A stretch of 64,000 bases of DNA, from NCBI GenBank assembly GCA_963782445.1, contig CAWAJM010000001.1, forward strand, positions 2,666,001-2,730,000, given 5' to 3'. The notes under the pieces were generated by a model. The model was not told the DNA's origin. It ran no database searches and saw only the letters and a list, made by a program, of their open reading frames with translations. A program made the position numbers and the translations under genes. The DNA is from ZC4RG20 sp963782445. GTDB lineage: Bacteria > Pseudomonadota > Gammaproteobacteria > Steroidobacterales > Rariloculaceae. Below, one piece after another: positions 45,701 to 52,216 of the stretch; the first letter of the stretch is position 1, and every line of letters begins with the position of its first letter.

Positions 45701-47189
45701 GATTGGTGGACAAGTCGGTGTTGTCGTAAGCCGCGCTGTCCGTCGGGTACAGCGGGCGCATTGCCACGAGTTTGCCGTCGTCGGTCCACTTCGAGATGCG
45801 CGGAATCGGGTCCAGCGTCCCGCCATTCTGGAGATTGTCCTTCGGCGTCTCCCCGCAGACCCAGAAGTAGTCGCGAACGTAATAATAGCCCTGGTCGTCC
45901 ACGTAGACGTACGTCGGGTTGTAGACGAAGTCGACGGGGATCGTGTGGTTGAACTCCGTCTCGCTCGCGCTGCCGGCCGGCGCGTTGCAGATGTTGTCGT
46001 TCAGATACGTGCCGCGAGTTTCCGGATCCGAGAGCCGGAAGCCGTCCGCGAGGTCGTTGAGCGGGCTCGTCTTGGCCGTGGTCTGCGTGTTTTCGCGCTC
46101 GCCGACGGGCGAGAGACGAAAGTCGTCGATGAAGTACGGATACAGCGGCGCCTGGAACTGGCCGTGGGCGGGGTACTCGGAAATCTCGAACTTCAGCGGA
46201 TCCGGCCGCCCGTCGAGCACGTCGGCGTCGGCGCCCGTGAGCTGGATCTCGACCGGTGCCAACGTCGTCGTCGACGCCGAGCCGGCCTGGGCCGTCGGCG
46301 GCGTGTTCGTGCCGGGGGCCTTGATGGTCACGACCTGGGGCATCGGCTTCGTGCTGTTGCCCGAGGCGTCCGTCGCCTGCCAATCGATGACGTAGCGGTG
46401 GCCGACGTCGAGCGAGGCCGGCGCATCGTTCGTAACGGCCGGGGCAGGATCGGCGAGGTCGACGACGAGCGGGCGCCCGAGCGGGAACGAGCCGTTCGTG
46501 AGGTCGACGGGGCCCGACGCGTAGTTGGCGAAACCCGGGGGCGGCACGAGTAGCGGCGCCTGCGTATCGACGACGCTGACGTGCTGCACGAACGTGGTGT
46601 CGACCCCGCCCCCGGCCCCGAAGGTCTGGTTCGAGGCGAGCGTCGTCGCGGCCGGGTACGGGCCGCCCGACTCGTGGGCCGTCCACGTCACGTCGGCCGA
46701 CTGGCCGACCTTGAACAGCTGCGAGGTCGGCGTCGAGGTCGTCGTCTCGAAGCGCTGCCCGCAATCGTCCACGGGCTGAAATTTCTGCCGCAGCGCATCC
46801 TCGACCCGCCCGAAACGCACGCCGCCGAGGTCCGTCGCCTCGAGCTTCACGTTCTGCTCGACGACGCGGCTCGCCCCAGTGACCGCGTCCCGGATGTAAG
46901 GCACATGCACGTCCCAGACCGTCAGGCTCTGAGTCGCCTCGTTTTCGGCCGTCGTGTAGGAATTGTCCCTGAACCACTGATTGGTCTCGGTCAGGCCGGA
47001 TACGTTGGCCGTGATCAGCCCGAAAGACTTCGCCAGCGTGACGACCCGCTCGACCTGCTCCGCCGTCTGCTCGGCAGCCACCTTCGCGGCATTCTTCCCG
47101 GCCTCGCTCGACGCGCGCGCAATGCCCCTGGCCGCGAGCTGCTTCTCGAGCTGTTCCTTCGAGAGCGACAGCGTCGCGGCCAGCGCCAC
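39780..47189 (-). CDS. Giant secreted repeat protein (FG-GAP, thrombospondin-3, cadherin-like), main frame
   Basis: At least 2,469 residues, the bulk of a protein whose signal peptide lies upstream in another frame (see the N-terminal fragment). Domains in order: a helical region, a HYR-like region near residues 200-290, an NHL-type beta-propeller stretch (VLYVADTGNSRVQRFGPDG), cadherin-like blocks (DTFSYVTDDGI, YTPNANYNGTDSFRFDASDG), a calcium-binding thrombospondin-type-3 segment, about seven FG-GAP repeats near 1370-1680, and then two further thrombospondin-3 stretches with DNCP and DxDxDG motifs. A HYR-like domain, a Calx-beta-like domain and a C-terminal choice-of-anchor-like part follow. 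It looks like a cell-surface calcium-dependent adhesin. The GTG at 47189 is internal, not the real start. Confidence 0.8.
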   Translation of the reverse strand: MALAATLSLSKEQLEKQLAARGIARASSEAGKNAAKVAAEQTAEQVERVVTLAKSFGLITANVSGLTETNQWFRDNSYTTAENEATQSLTVWDVHVPYIRDAVTGASRVVEQNVKLEATDLGGVRFGRVEDALRQKFQPVDDCGQRFETTTSTPTSQLFKVGQSADVTWTAHESGGPYPAATTLASNQTFGAGGGVDTTFVQHVSVVDTQAPLLVPPPGFANYASGPVDLTNGSFPLGRPLVVDLADPAPAVTNDAPASLDVGHRYVIDWQATDASGNSTKPMPQVVTIKAPGTNTPPTAQAGSASTTTLAPVEIQLTGADADVLDGRPDPLKFEISEYPAHGQFQAPLYPYFIDDFRLSPVGERENTQTTAKTSPLNDLADGFRLSDPETRGTYLNDNICNAPAGSASETEFNHTIPVDFVYNPTYVYVDDQGYYYVRDYFWVCGETPKDNLQNGGTLDPIPRISKWTDDGKLVAMRPLYPTDSAAYDNTDLSTNLWPADDFSVDHNGRIWVQFNAIVTAGGQSVQVYSYSAALDDPTFHGSFNYDESAYVNGKKLVGIAGDTQLGLLYELQGVPDCTQFPAACFTPHDTDPLLVRRSMPDVSLNGDVQGVLDTSSIDNFGGTDIKVDKEGDVYVLDTTGNRIYKFSPTVRDDAGVWHFGHFIGWLGSCTANKTDSNGVPYHGCDEQSHVSRGYACTDQTCARAADTSGSAPGQFNGPLSIEIDPNDVLYVADTGNSRVQRFGPDGTFAGEADSTGTGVNQGDAPGFILGNFGQPKQLSVNSSSFYVIDTDAQNGDDFVHVFKTMPFYDVTDSSAKVKYVSNFDFQGTDTFSYVTDDGIDRSAPAAVDVSVARAYRPPERLQSQCFADATLASEIPCTFDEDTNIVVRLSAYDPDGFASTGGLDTLTFKIEQAPGHGSLTPLSTTDNAAVYRYTPNANYNGTDSFRFDASDGTDTSAETKAVDLTISPRPDPVTVEMPSSVTGGRGFQTVLTAKYDDIDSDSASDPEAKSLAWGDGATAGTPAWTNSGRRDPNGREITPQVKAAATTGMLIASHVYAETGNYTVTAVMSNAAEGLPDTVATTTVNVIEATSVGAALAAPTAGVKPDTTFPLQIDVTNLQPAGWAGLTAGHVSVKITVPSGLTLATLDGRCTQAAPIVCALGGLAPGQSQALGFTARIALADAKQTSDYPLALEITDDGPHVQDKNLVSLTVSVADSDADGVIDAVDAFPNDARYSKDTDGDGLPDQWEIDHGLDPNVANDTSTDVDGDGFTLAEEFAHGSSPFLAETEAVKPGAVLTPPNTGSDDRFGQALAGGDLNHDGLADTVIGAPLSNGNGAAFIAYGGKQGANPSLQEIDAPSGMSQFGRSVAVGDFDGNGRADVAIASDDAVSIYLDNGEILATPDIVLHGDTAQTNLGVYLAAADLDGDGVADLVATAMPSAGAGQVQVFLSSRGGLAAPPLVYSSGAANLGDTVAVGDIDGDGQADLLVSAASTGNGEVFGFLAADNDWKMVAALQPSFVLQGQSGHGGFGLGLATGGDIGGDGIDDLVVGAYGGAGRVYVYDSTTAYWDVATTGAVSTVAANQTFDGLDDGSAAGDTHAGQYGVRLAMGRLDTDRYADVVVGANREGLADGGAVHVLRGGPGGLASGDAALGTADFGMLGYFVAIPGDIDGDGFTDIVAGAPEIPTAADPSPTGGYVRVLYHSFVPLDSSDDPDQDGVATAFDNCPSVANTNQSDIDGDGIGDVCDDDIDGDGFLNADDNCPYVASSDQTNTDNDSLGDICDSDDDNDGVPDTEDAFPKDARYSKDSDGDGLPDAYETANGLDPNDPADAAADLDGDGRSNLQEFLQGTNIAVDDVPPVLSPPADVSVSSTGAYTAVALGAASASDAKDGMLTPVPDDAGPYRPGRHVVTWSVADAAGNRTTATQQVDVVPQIDFAGAVEYTAAGAHVTVTAELGGDAVAYPVMVPVTISGTAAAGTDYTVDDGTLEIAGPGRKDTLELTIASAAPSIEKTIVLTLGTPVNAVPGIVTQHTIKIEPANLPPVVKLHVEQAGQRRATIVPVDGSVAMQLQIDDPNPSDHASVDWTGTDPALVPAEGYHATTFTFDPSGLAAGVYAVRAAVSDDGSPAQHVAVARLIRVVATAPTLSASVDSDGDGIDDATEGLADANENGIDDYLEPDGAAELLLAKTGGRPVLQTEAGLALALGSTAFASGTDAGVTLADVASFGNGGAAASNAADDGFDYRYGLYDFEIRGLAAPGTAVHVVIPLTGALPAGATYRKYAAGMGWRPFTVDAGDALASAPGALGACPAPGSPDYTQGLHAGDYCVELTLTDGGPDDADGRADGVVRDPGGVATPTAPPKVTVTALDAPAVNVKAGAAGAVALRFRVNVDLPGATLSGITLKASGSGNDAADLSAVKLWVDANGNGRVDAGETQVGGGVFGSDDGTLDLQLDAPYALPAGDTDFIVTYDF

Positions 47190-47220
47190 GGGCAGGCCGA
47201 GATCGAGAATGCTGTTGAAG

Positions 47221-47862
47221 GACGTTCTCGGCGCGCCAGGTCAGCTCGTGGCGGCCTTCGGGAAACTCGGGCAGCCGTTCGAGCAGCGCCGCCGTCGCCG
47301 CGTCGACGCCGGGCCAGGCGTCCTTCGTGAGGTAGAGGTTGTCGACGCTGACGCGGACATCGGCCTGAGGATGGTAAACCGTCGGCGCCCCGAGATCCGA
47401 CCACACGTTCTCGAGAGGCCGGTACGGGATGAAGTAGATGCTGCCGTAGCCGGTCTCGATGCCGTCCGGGTTGTCGTCGTCGGTCGGCACCGTGTCGCCG
47501 AACCTGTAGACGCAGGCCGTCAAGCCGTCGCCGCCGGGCGCCGGGCTGTTGGGGTAGACCGTGACGTCCGGCGGCGGCACGAGGGTCGGCGGCGTGAATT
47601 TCAGGCCCAGGTCCGTGTCGAGCTCGGCGAGCTCGGCGATCCATCCGCCGCCCGCAAGGCCCGCGGCCAGCGCCGATATATTGGCTCCCTCCAGCGTGCC
47701 TTGCGCGACGGCCACCGAATTGTTGTCCGCCGGCGTGACGTGAACGACCGAATCCGCGCAGGCGAGCTGGCCAAAGCCGACGGAGGCCACGAACCCGGGC
47801 AGAAGCGCGAACCGGGCCCTTCGGCAGGAGTGCCGCAGCCCGAACGACGGGATGGATTGCAT
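47221..47862 (-). pseudogene. N-terminal part of the giant repeat protein, out of frame with the body
   Basis: This fragment begins at ATG 47862 with a signal peptide (LLPGFVASVGFGQLACA) and continues with GLKFTPPTLVPPPDVTVYPN, a strand-rich domain, and ends in the run ELTWRAENV near 47221. Removing one C at 47220 or 47221 would join it to the main frame as ENVFNSILDLGLPV, followed by ALAATLSLS. The whole protein would be about 2,690 residues. The split is therefore a one-base insertion or a sequencing error. In the absence of a repair, translation would stop soon after in this frame only at a distant stop, giving a truncated product without most domains. Confidence 0.6.
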
Positions 47863-48104
47863 CGACAGTCTGGTCTCGTATCTCGTAGTTATTATGTCCG
47901 AATGCGCGCCTCGGCCTGCTCGCGGCTCCGCGTCTGCAGCCCTCCCCTCCCCGCCCGCGGTCGCGCACTTGCCGTTGCGCACGGGCCGAAGTCTATCGAG
48001 TACGCGGCGGCCGCTAAATCGGCGAATGGTCTTAAGACCAAAGTCGAAACGGAAATCTTGATGGGCTATGCTCATGCCCGAGACGTAAACCGTACCGACC
48101 TTGG

Positions 48105-48731
48105 ATGAAGCTTCTTCTCGTCGACGATCACGCGCTGTTTCGCGCTGGAATGCGCCACGTCCTCGCGCAGCTCGCCGACGATGTCGAGATTCTCGAAGCC
48201 AGTAACGCCGAGGCGGCGCGACGCGTGGCGGCCGACGAGGCCGATATCGATCTCGTGCTGCTCGACCTCATGCTGCCGGACGACGACGGCTTCGTCGCCC
48301 TCGAGGCGTTCGCGGGCACGCATCCGCTGCTGCCCATCGTGGTGCTTTCGGCCTCCGAAAGCCGCGAGGACATGCAGCGGGCCCTCGATGCGGGCGCGAT
48401 GGGCTACGTGCCGAAGTCCTCGACCGTCCCGGTCATGCTGAACGCGCTTCGGCTCGTGCTCGCAGGCGGCCTGTATGTCCCCCCTGCGCTCGTCGGCGGC
48501 AGGTCGGCGGAGGCGGCCGTCGAGGCGGCGCAGCCGGCGCTGACGCCGCGCCAGCTCGAAGTGCTGGCCCGCGTCGTCGAGGGCAAGTCGAACAAGACGA
48601 TCGCCTCGGAGCTCGGCATGGCCGTCGCGACCGTCAAGGCGCACGTCACGTCCGTATTCAAAACGCTCAAGGTCAGCAACCGCACCCAGGCGGCGCTCGC
48701 CGCCGAGCGGCTCGGCCTACGGCGGCAGTAG
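48105..48731 (+). CDS. LuxR/NarL-family response regulator
   Basis: A 208-residue two-domain regulator. The receiver has the acidic pair in LLVDDHALFR, the phospho-acceptor aspartate in VLLDLMLPDDDGF (about residue 54), the threonine/serine position in VVLSASES, and the lysine in GYVPKSS. The C-terminal GerE-type helix-turn-helix is LTPRQLEVLARVVEGKSNKT followed by IASELGMAVATVKAHVTSVF. It activates or represses transcription when phosphorylated. It is convergent with the hybrid kinase gene, and their 3' ends overlap by 15 bases. That layout suggests a functional pair, although they are transcribed separately. The intergenic region to its left is shared with the giant adhesin gene, which is a plausible target. 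Confidence 0.92.
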   Translation: MKLLLVDDHALFRAGMRHVLAQLADDVEILEASNAEAARRVAADEADIDLVLLDLMLPDDDGFVALEAFAGTHPLLPIVVLSASESREDMQRALDAGAMGYVPKSSTVPVMLNALRLVLAGGLYVPPALVGGRSAEAAVEAAQPALTPRQLEVLARVVEGKSNKTIASELGMAVATVKAHVTSVFKTLKVSNRTQAALAAERLGLRRQ

Positions 48732-50522
48732 AGTGGGTTGCGGCGTCGCCTCGCGCGCGCGTCGGCGCCGCGTGTTGCGCAGGAACGCCCGCAGCCGTGC
48801 GGGCTGCAACGGCTTGTGCATGAGGGGATGGCCGCTGGCCTTCGCCTCCCGCAGGCGCTCCGGCGCCGTATCGCCAGTCACGATGAGCGCCGGAATCTCG
48901 CTGCCGAACTCGGCCCGCAGCCGCTCGATGACGTCGACGCCCGTGAGCGCGCCGGGCAGCCGATAGTCCACGACGATGGCCCCGGGGCTCAAGGAGGCGA
49001 CGCGCAGCTCGGCCGCAGAATCCTCCGCAGACGCCGCGGCGACGACTCGGCACCCCCACTGGCGCAGCAGTGTCCGCGTCGCCTCGCGAACGGCCGCCTC
49101 GTCGTCCACGATGACGACGCAGAGCCCGTCGAGCTCGCGCGCCGCGTCGCCGCCGCCGTCCGCCGTTTCCGCAAGCTCTTGCGCCGAGTCACCGATCGGC
49201 ACTGCCACCGAAAAGCACGCCCCTCGTCCGGGCTGCGACATCACGCCAACGTCGTGACCCAACAACCGGGCGACCCGCTCGACGATTGCGAGCCCGAGGC
49301 CGAGGCCCTTGGTCCGATCGCGCTCGGCATTCTCGAGCTGGTGGAACTCCTGGAAGATGGCGTGGTGCTGCGAGGCCGGAATGCCGATGCCCGTATCGAG
49401 GACTTCGACGCTTACGGTCTCACCCCGACGCCGGCAGCGCACACGGACTTCGCCGCGGACCGTATAGCGGATGGCGTTCGAGAGGTAGTTGCGCAGAATC
49501 CGTTCGAGCAGCGCCGGATCGCTGTGTACGACGAGACCGGAATCCTCACAGGCGACGTGCAGCCCCTTGGCCGCGGCGCCCGGCGTATGCTCGTTCACGA
49601 GCCGGTGCAGCAGCGAATCGAGACGGAAGTGGCGGAGCTGCGGCTTCAGGACACCGGCATCGAGTCTCGAGATGTCCAGCAGCGCATCGAAAAGCTTCTC
49701 GAGCGCCCGCACGGAGGCGACGATGTGCTCGGCGATTCGCCGGCCCTCCGCTTCCCGAACGTGCTCGTCGAGCGCGGAGGTGAACAGCGTGAGCGCATGC
49801 AGCGGCTGGCGCAGATCGTGACTGGCGGCCGCGAGGAACTTCGACTTCGCGATATTGGCGCGTTCGGCTTCGTCGCGCTGCTCGCTGAGCTGCTGAACGA
49901 GATCCACGTTCGCGAACCGCAGGCTCAACGACTCGACGAGGGTCCTGTTCAACGTACTACCGAAAAACGTCAGGCCGCAGACGTAGGCAATGGCCATGAC
50001 GCCCAGGGCAACGTGCAAATGATCGCCGATGCCGAGCAGTACGAGGCTGCAGGGTAGCAGCGAGACGGGGAAGAACGCGTAGAACGCCGGCAGATACGCC
50101 GTCAGCGACGATACGGCTCCGGCGCCCATGCCGACGAGAATGAACAATATGAAGAGCTGATATTCGAGCGCATCGCGCGGAAACAGATACACACCGGCCA
50201 GGCCCCAAAGCACGCCGGCCGCGCCCGAGCCGAACGTGAACCATGTCCGCCACGGGTCCGCTCGCCGGGCCGACCTTCGCCGATACGCCGCGTACAGGGC
50301 CGTGCGCAGCACGATGACGAGCACCATGGCCGCGAGCCAAACCAGCAGCCGCGCGTGTCCGACGACCGGCCACAATCCGAACACCATGCCGGCCGCCACG
50401 AACGCATTGATGACGAGCAGCGGCGGCAGATAGCGAAAGATGACCTTCGTCTGCTCCGCGCCGATCGCTTCTGCATAGACTGCCGTTGCCGGGACAACCG
50501 CCGCGTCCGCTGCAAGGGTCAA
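48717..50522 (-). CDS. Hybrid sensor histidine kinase with C-terminal receiver
   Basis: A 601-residue membrane kinase. The first 200 residues hold about six hydrophobic segments (for example LLVINAFVAAGMVFGLWPVV and LFILFILVGMGAGAVSSL). The HisKA domain follows with FLAAASHDLRQPLHALTLF, giving the phosphorylatable histidine near residue 235. The ATPase domain has N-box ILRNYLSNAIRYT, DTGIGIP and KGLGLGLAIV. The receiver near residues 465-590 has VIVDDEAAVREA, the acceptor in IVVDYRLPG, and the lysine in LMHKPLQ. It probably senses a membrane or redox signal and may pass phosphate to the LuxR-type regulator that converges with it. The stimulus is unknown. Confidence 0.91.
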   Translation of the reverse strand: MTLAADAAVVPATAVYAEAIGAEQTKVIFRYLPPLLVINAFVAAGMVFGLWPVVGHARLLVWLAAMVLVIVLRTALYAAYRRRSARRADPWRTWFTFGSGAAGVLWGLAGVYLFPRDALEYQLFILFILVGMGAGAVSSLTAYLPAFYAFFPVSLLPCSLVLLGIGDHLHVALGVMAIAYVCGLTFFGSTLNRTLVESLSLRFANVDLVQQLSEQRDEAERANIAKSKFLAAASHDLRQPLHALTLFTSALDEHVREAEGRRIAEHIVASVRALEKLFDALLDISRLDAGVLKPQLRHFRLDSLLHRLVNEHTPGAAAKGLHVACEDSGLVVHSDPALLERILRNYLSNAIRYTVRGEVRVRCRRRGETVSVEVLDTGIGIPASQHHAIFQEFHQLENAERDRTKGLGLGLAIVERVARLLGHDVGVMSQPGRGACFSVAVPIGDSAQELAETADGGGDAARELDGLCVVIVDDEAAVREATRTLLRQWGCRVVAAASAEDSAAELRVASLSPGAIVVDYRLPGALTGVDVIERLRAEFGSEIPALIVTGDTAPERLREAKASGHPLMHKPLQPARLRAFLRNTRRRRAREATPQPTLLPP

Positions 50523-50600
50523 GTCGGACCTCCCCTATCGGCCGAGCGGCACCCGAACGAGGTTGCAGGAACAGGCGGCGTTCGTCGTCCTCTTCGGCGC

Positions 50601-51935
50601 CTACCGCCCCTCGTACGAGATCCGAAAGATCCTGTTGCCGTCGTCGTCGCTGAGCAGCAGCGAGCCGTCGGGGGCCTCCGTAAGGCTGGCGGGCCGCGCC
50701 CAAGGCTTGCCGTCGGCGGTGATGAAGCCCACGAGGAAGTCCTCGTAGCGGCCCGTGGGCTTGCCGTCCTTCATCGGCACGCGCACGACCTTGTGCCCGG
50801 TCCGATGCTTGCGGTTCCAAGAGCCGTGGAACACCGTGAACGCATCGCCCACGTACTCCGACGGAAACGCCGACGGGCCGGAAGTCGCCTTGTAGAAGAT
50901 GAAGCCCGTCGGTGCCGAGTGCGCCTGATACGGCACGTCGGGCGTGATGGTCTTGCCGGCGAGATCCGGGCGCTCGCCCGCGTGCCGCGGGTCCTCGTGG
51001 TTGCCCATGTAGTACCACGGCCAGCCGTAGAAACCGCCCTCCTTCACCTGCGTGGAGTAGTCCGGAACCAGATTGTCGCCGAGCAGGTCGCGCTCGTTGA
51101 CGGTGCACCATAGACCGCCCGTCTGAGGCTCAATCGCGAGCGCGACGCAGTTGCGGATGCCGGTCGCGTACGGCTTCCCCTTATCGGAGCCAACGTCGAA
51201 TACGAGCACGTCGCCGCGGTTCGTCTCATCGCCCCACGCGGCACCGACGCCGTGCTCGGCCTCCCACGCCTTGATCTGGGCCGGCGTCTTTTTCGGGATC
51301 TCCTCCGCCACGTTGGACCCTGAGCCGACAGAGACGAACATGCGTTTGCCGTCCGGAGAGAACACGAGATCGCGCGTGAAGTGGTACTCGCCCGTCGGCG
51401 CGAGCTTGGGCACGACGACCTCGGGCTGGGCCGTCGCCTCCATGTCCCCGGCTTTGTAGGGATAGCGCACGACGCGGTTGTTCTCGGCCACGTAAAGCCA
51501 TTCGGGATGATCGCCCGCCGGATAGAACTGCAGGCCGAAGGGCCGGTCCAGGCCCTTGGCGTAGGTAGCCGAGCTCGCGACGCCCGAGTAGTCCTTTGCA
51601 GGGCGCAGGACCTTGATGTCGCCGGATTTCGTCTCGGACACGAAGATGTCGCCGTTCGGCGCGATGCGCATCACCCGCGGGCCCGCAACGTCCTTCGTGA
51701 ACAAGGCCGCATGGAACCCCGGCGGCACCTCGAGCTTGGCGTTCGGCGGCCGGGGGACGACTTTCGGAAAGTTCACGTTCGACTTCCCGGGCGCCGGCAG
51801 GCTCGCCACGTCGATATGGTGCATTCGTCCCGGCGCGTCGTTCTTCCAGTCCTGGGCCTGCGCGGGCCCGGTCAAAATGAAAGGTATGGCGGCTACGACG
51901 CCGGCGATGATCGCTGTGAATCGCCTCGTGAGCAT
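50601..51935 (-). CDS. Secreted PQQ-type sugar/sorbosone dehydrogenase (beta-propeller)
   Basis: A 444-residue exported protein; FTAIIAGVVAAIPFILTGPA is a signal peptide. It resembles the soluble glucose/L-sorbosone dehydrogenase family. The blades show GFHAALFTKDVAGPRVMRIA, PNGDIFVSETKSGDI, LVFSPDGKRMFVSVGSGSNV, ATGIRNCVALAIEP and RPASLTEAPDGSLLLSDDDG, which are standard for the propeller. Such enzymes oxidise sugars or aldehydes in the periplasm with a PQQ-like quinone. No PQQ-synthesis gene lies nearby. It is monocistronic, upstream of the hybrid kinase gene on the same strand with a 78-base gap. Confidence 0.87.
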   Translation of the reverse strand: MLTRRFTAIIAGVVAAIPFILTGPAQAQDWKNDAPGRMHHIDVASLPAPGKSNVNFPKVVPRPPNAKLEVPPGFHAALFTKDVAGPRVMRIAPNGDIFVSETKSGDIKVLRPAKDYSGVASSATYAKGLDRPFGLQFYPAGDHPEWLYVAENNRVVRYPYKAGDMEATAQPEVVVPKLAPTGEYHFTRDLVFSPDGKRMFVSVGSGSNVAEEIPKKTPAQIKAWEAEHGVGAAWGDETNRGDVLVFDVGSDKGKPYATGIRNCVALAIEPQTGGLWCTVNERDLLGDNLVPDYSTQVKEGGFYGWPWYYMGNHEDPRHAGERPDLAGKTITPDVPYQAHSAPTGFIFYKATSGPSAFPSEYVGDAFTVFHGSWNRKHRTGHKVVRVPMKDGKPTGRYEDFLVGFITADGKPWARPASLTEAPDGSLLLSDDDGNRIFRISYEGR

Positions 51936-52158
51936 TTGATCCCCTCGTCGCTAACTCCTGGGTCGTTGCCGGCATTTTGGCACATTCCGGGGCTCGGCTG
52001 CGCCCGTAGGGCCCGCCCCAGTGTCGCGCCGTCGTCGGCGGTCTCGCCGCGCGGCGGGACGCCGATTCGGCGGCCAAACTGTCGGAATATTTAACATATA
52101 TAGAGCCAGATCCGTTTGAGCACCGTTTAAGTGATTGACTCTTATATCTATTTCATTC

Positions 52159-52174
52159 GGGCCCAGATATTGCA
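52159..52174 (+). promoter_or_regulatory. Sigma-54-like promoter upstream of the PEP-CTERM gene
   Basis: GGGCCCAGATATTGCA has GG and GC exactly 10 bases apart and a perfect TTGCA. The -24 element (GGGCCC) matches TGGCAC at four of six positions. The site lies 43 bases upstream of the start at 52217, in a locally AT-rich region. Sigma-54 control of PEP-CTERM genes through PrsK/PrsR has been reported in other bacteria. Confidence 0.5.
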
Positions 52175-52216
52175 TAAGCGAGAAGATCCCGCTCATTCAG
52201 CAAAGGGCCCCCACAC

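Noticed and set aside
42084..46553. A 1,489-codon open frame on the plus strand opposite the giant repeat protein
   Set aside because: It is arginine- and valine-rich with no domain pattern and mirrors the codon structure of the minus-strand gene. High G+C keeps antisense frames open.
45550..47220. Continuation of the giant protein's N-terminal frame past the frameshift
   Set aside because: After about 47220 the translation becomes arginine-rich and loses all domain features, while the neighbouring frame carries recognisable repeats.
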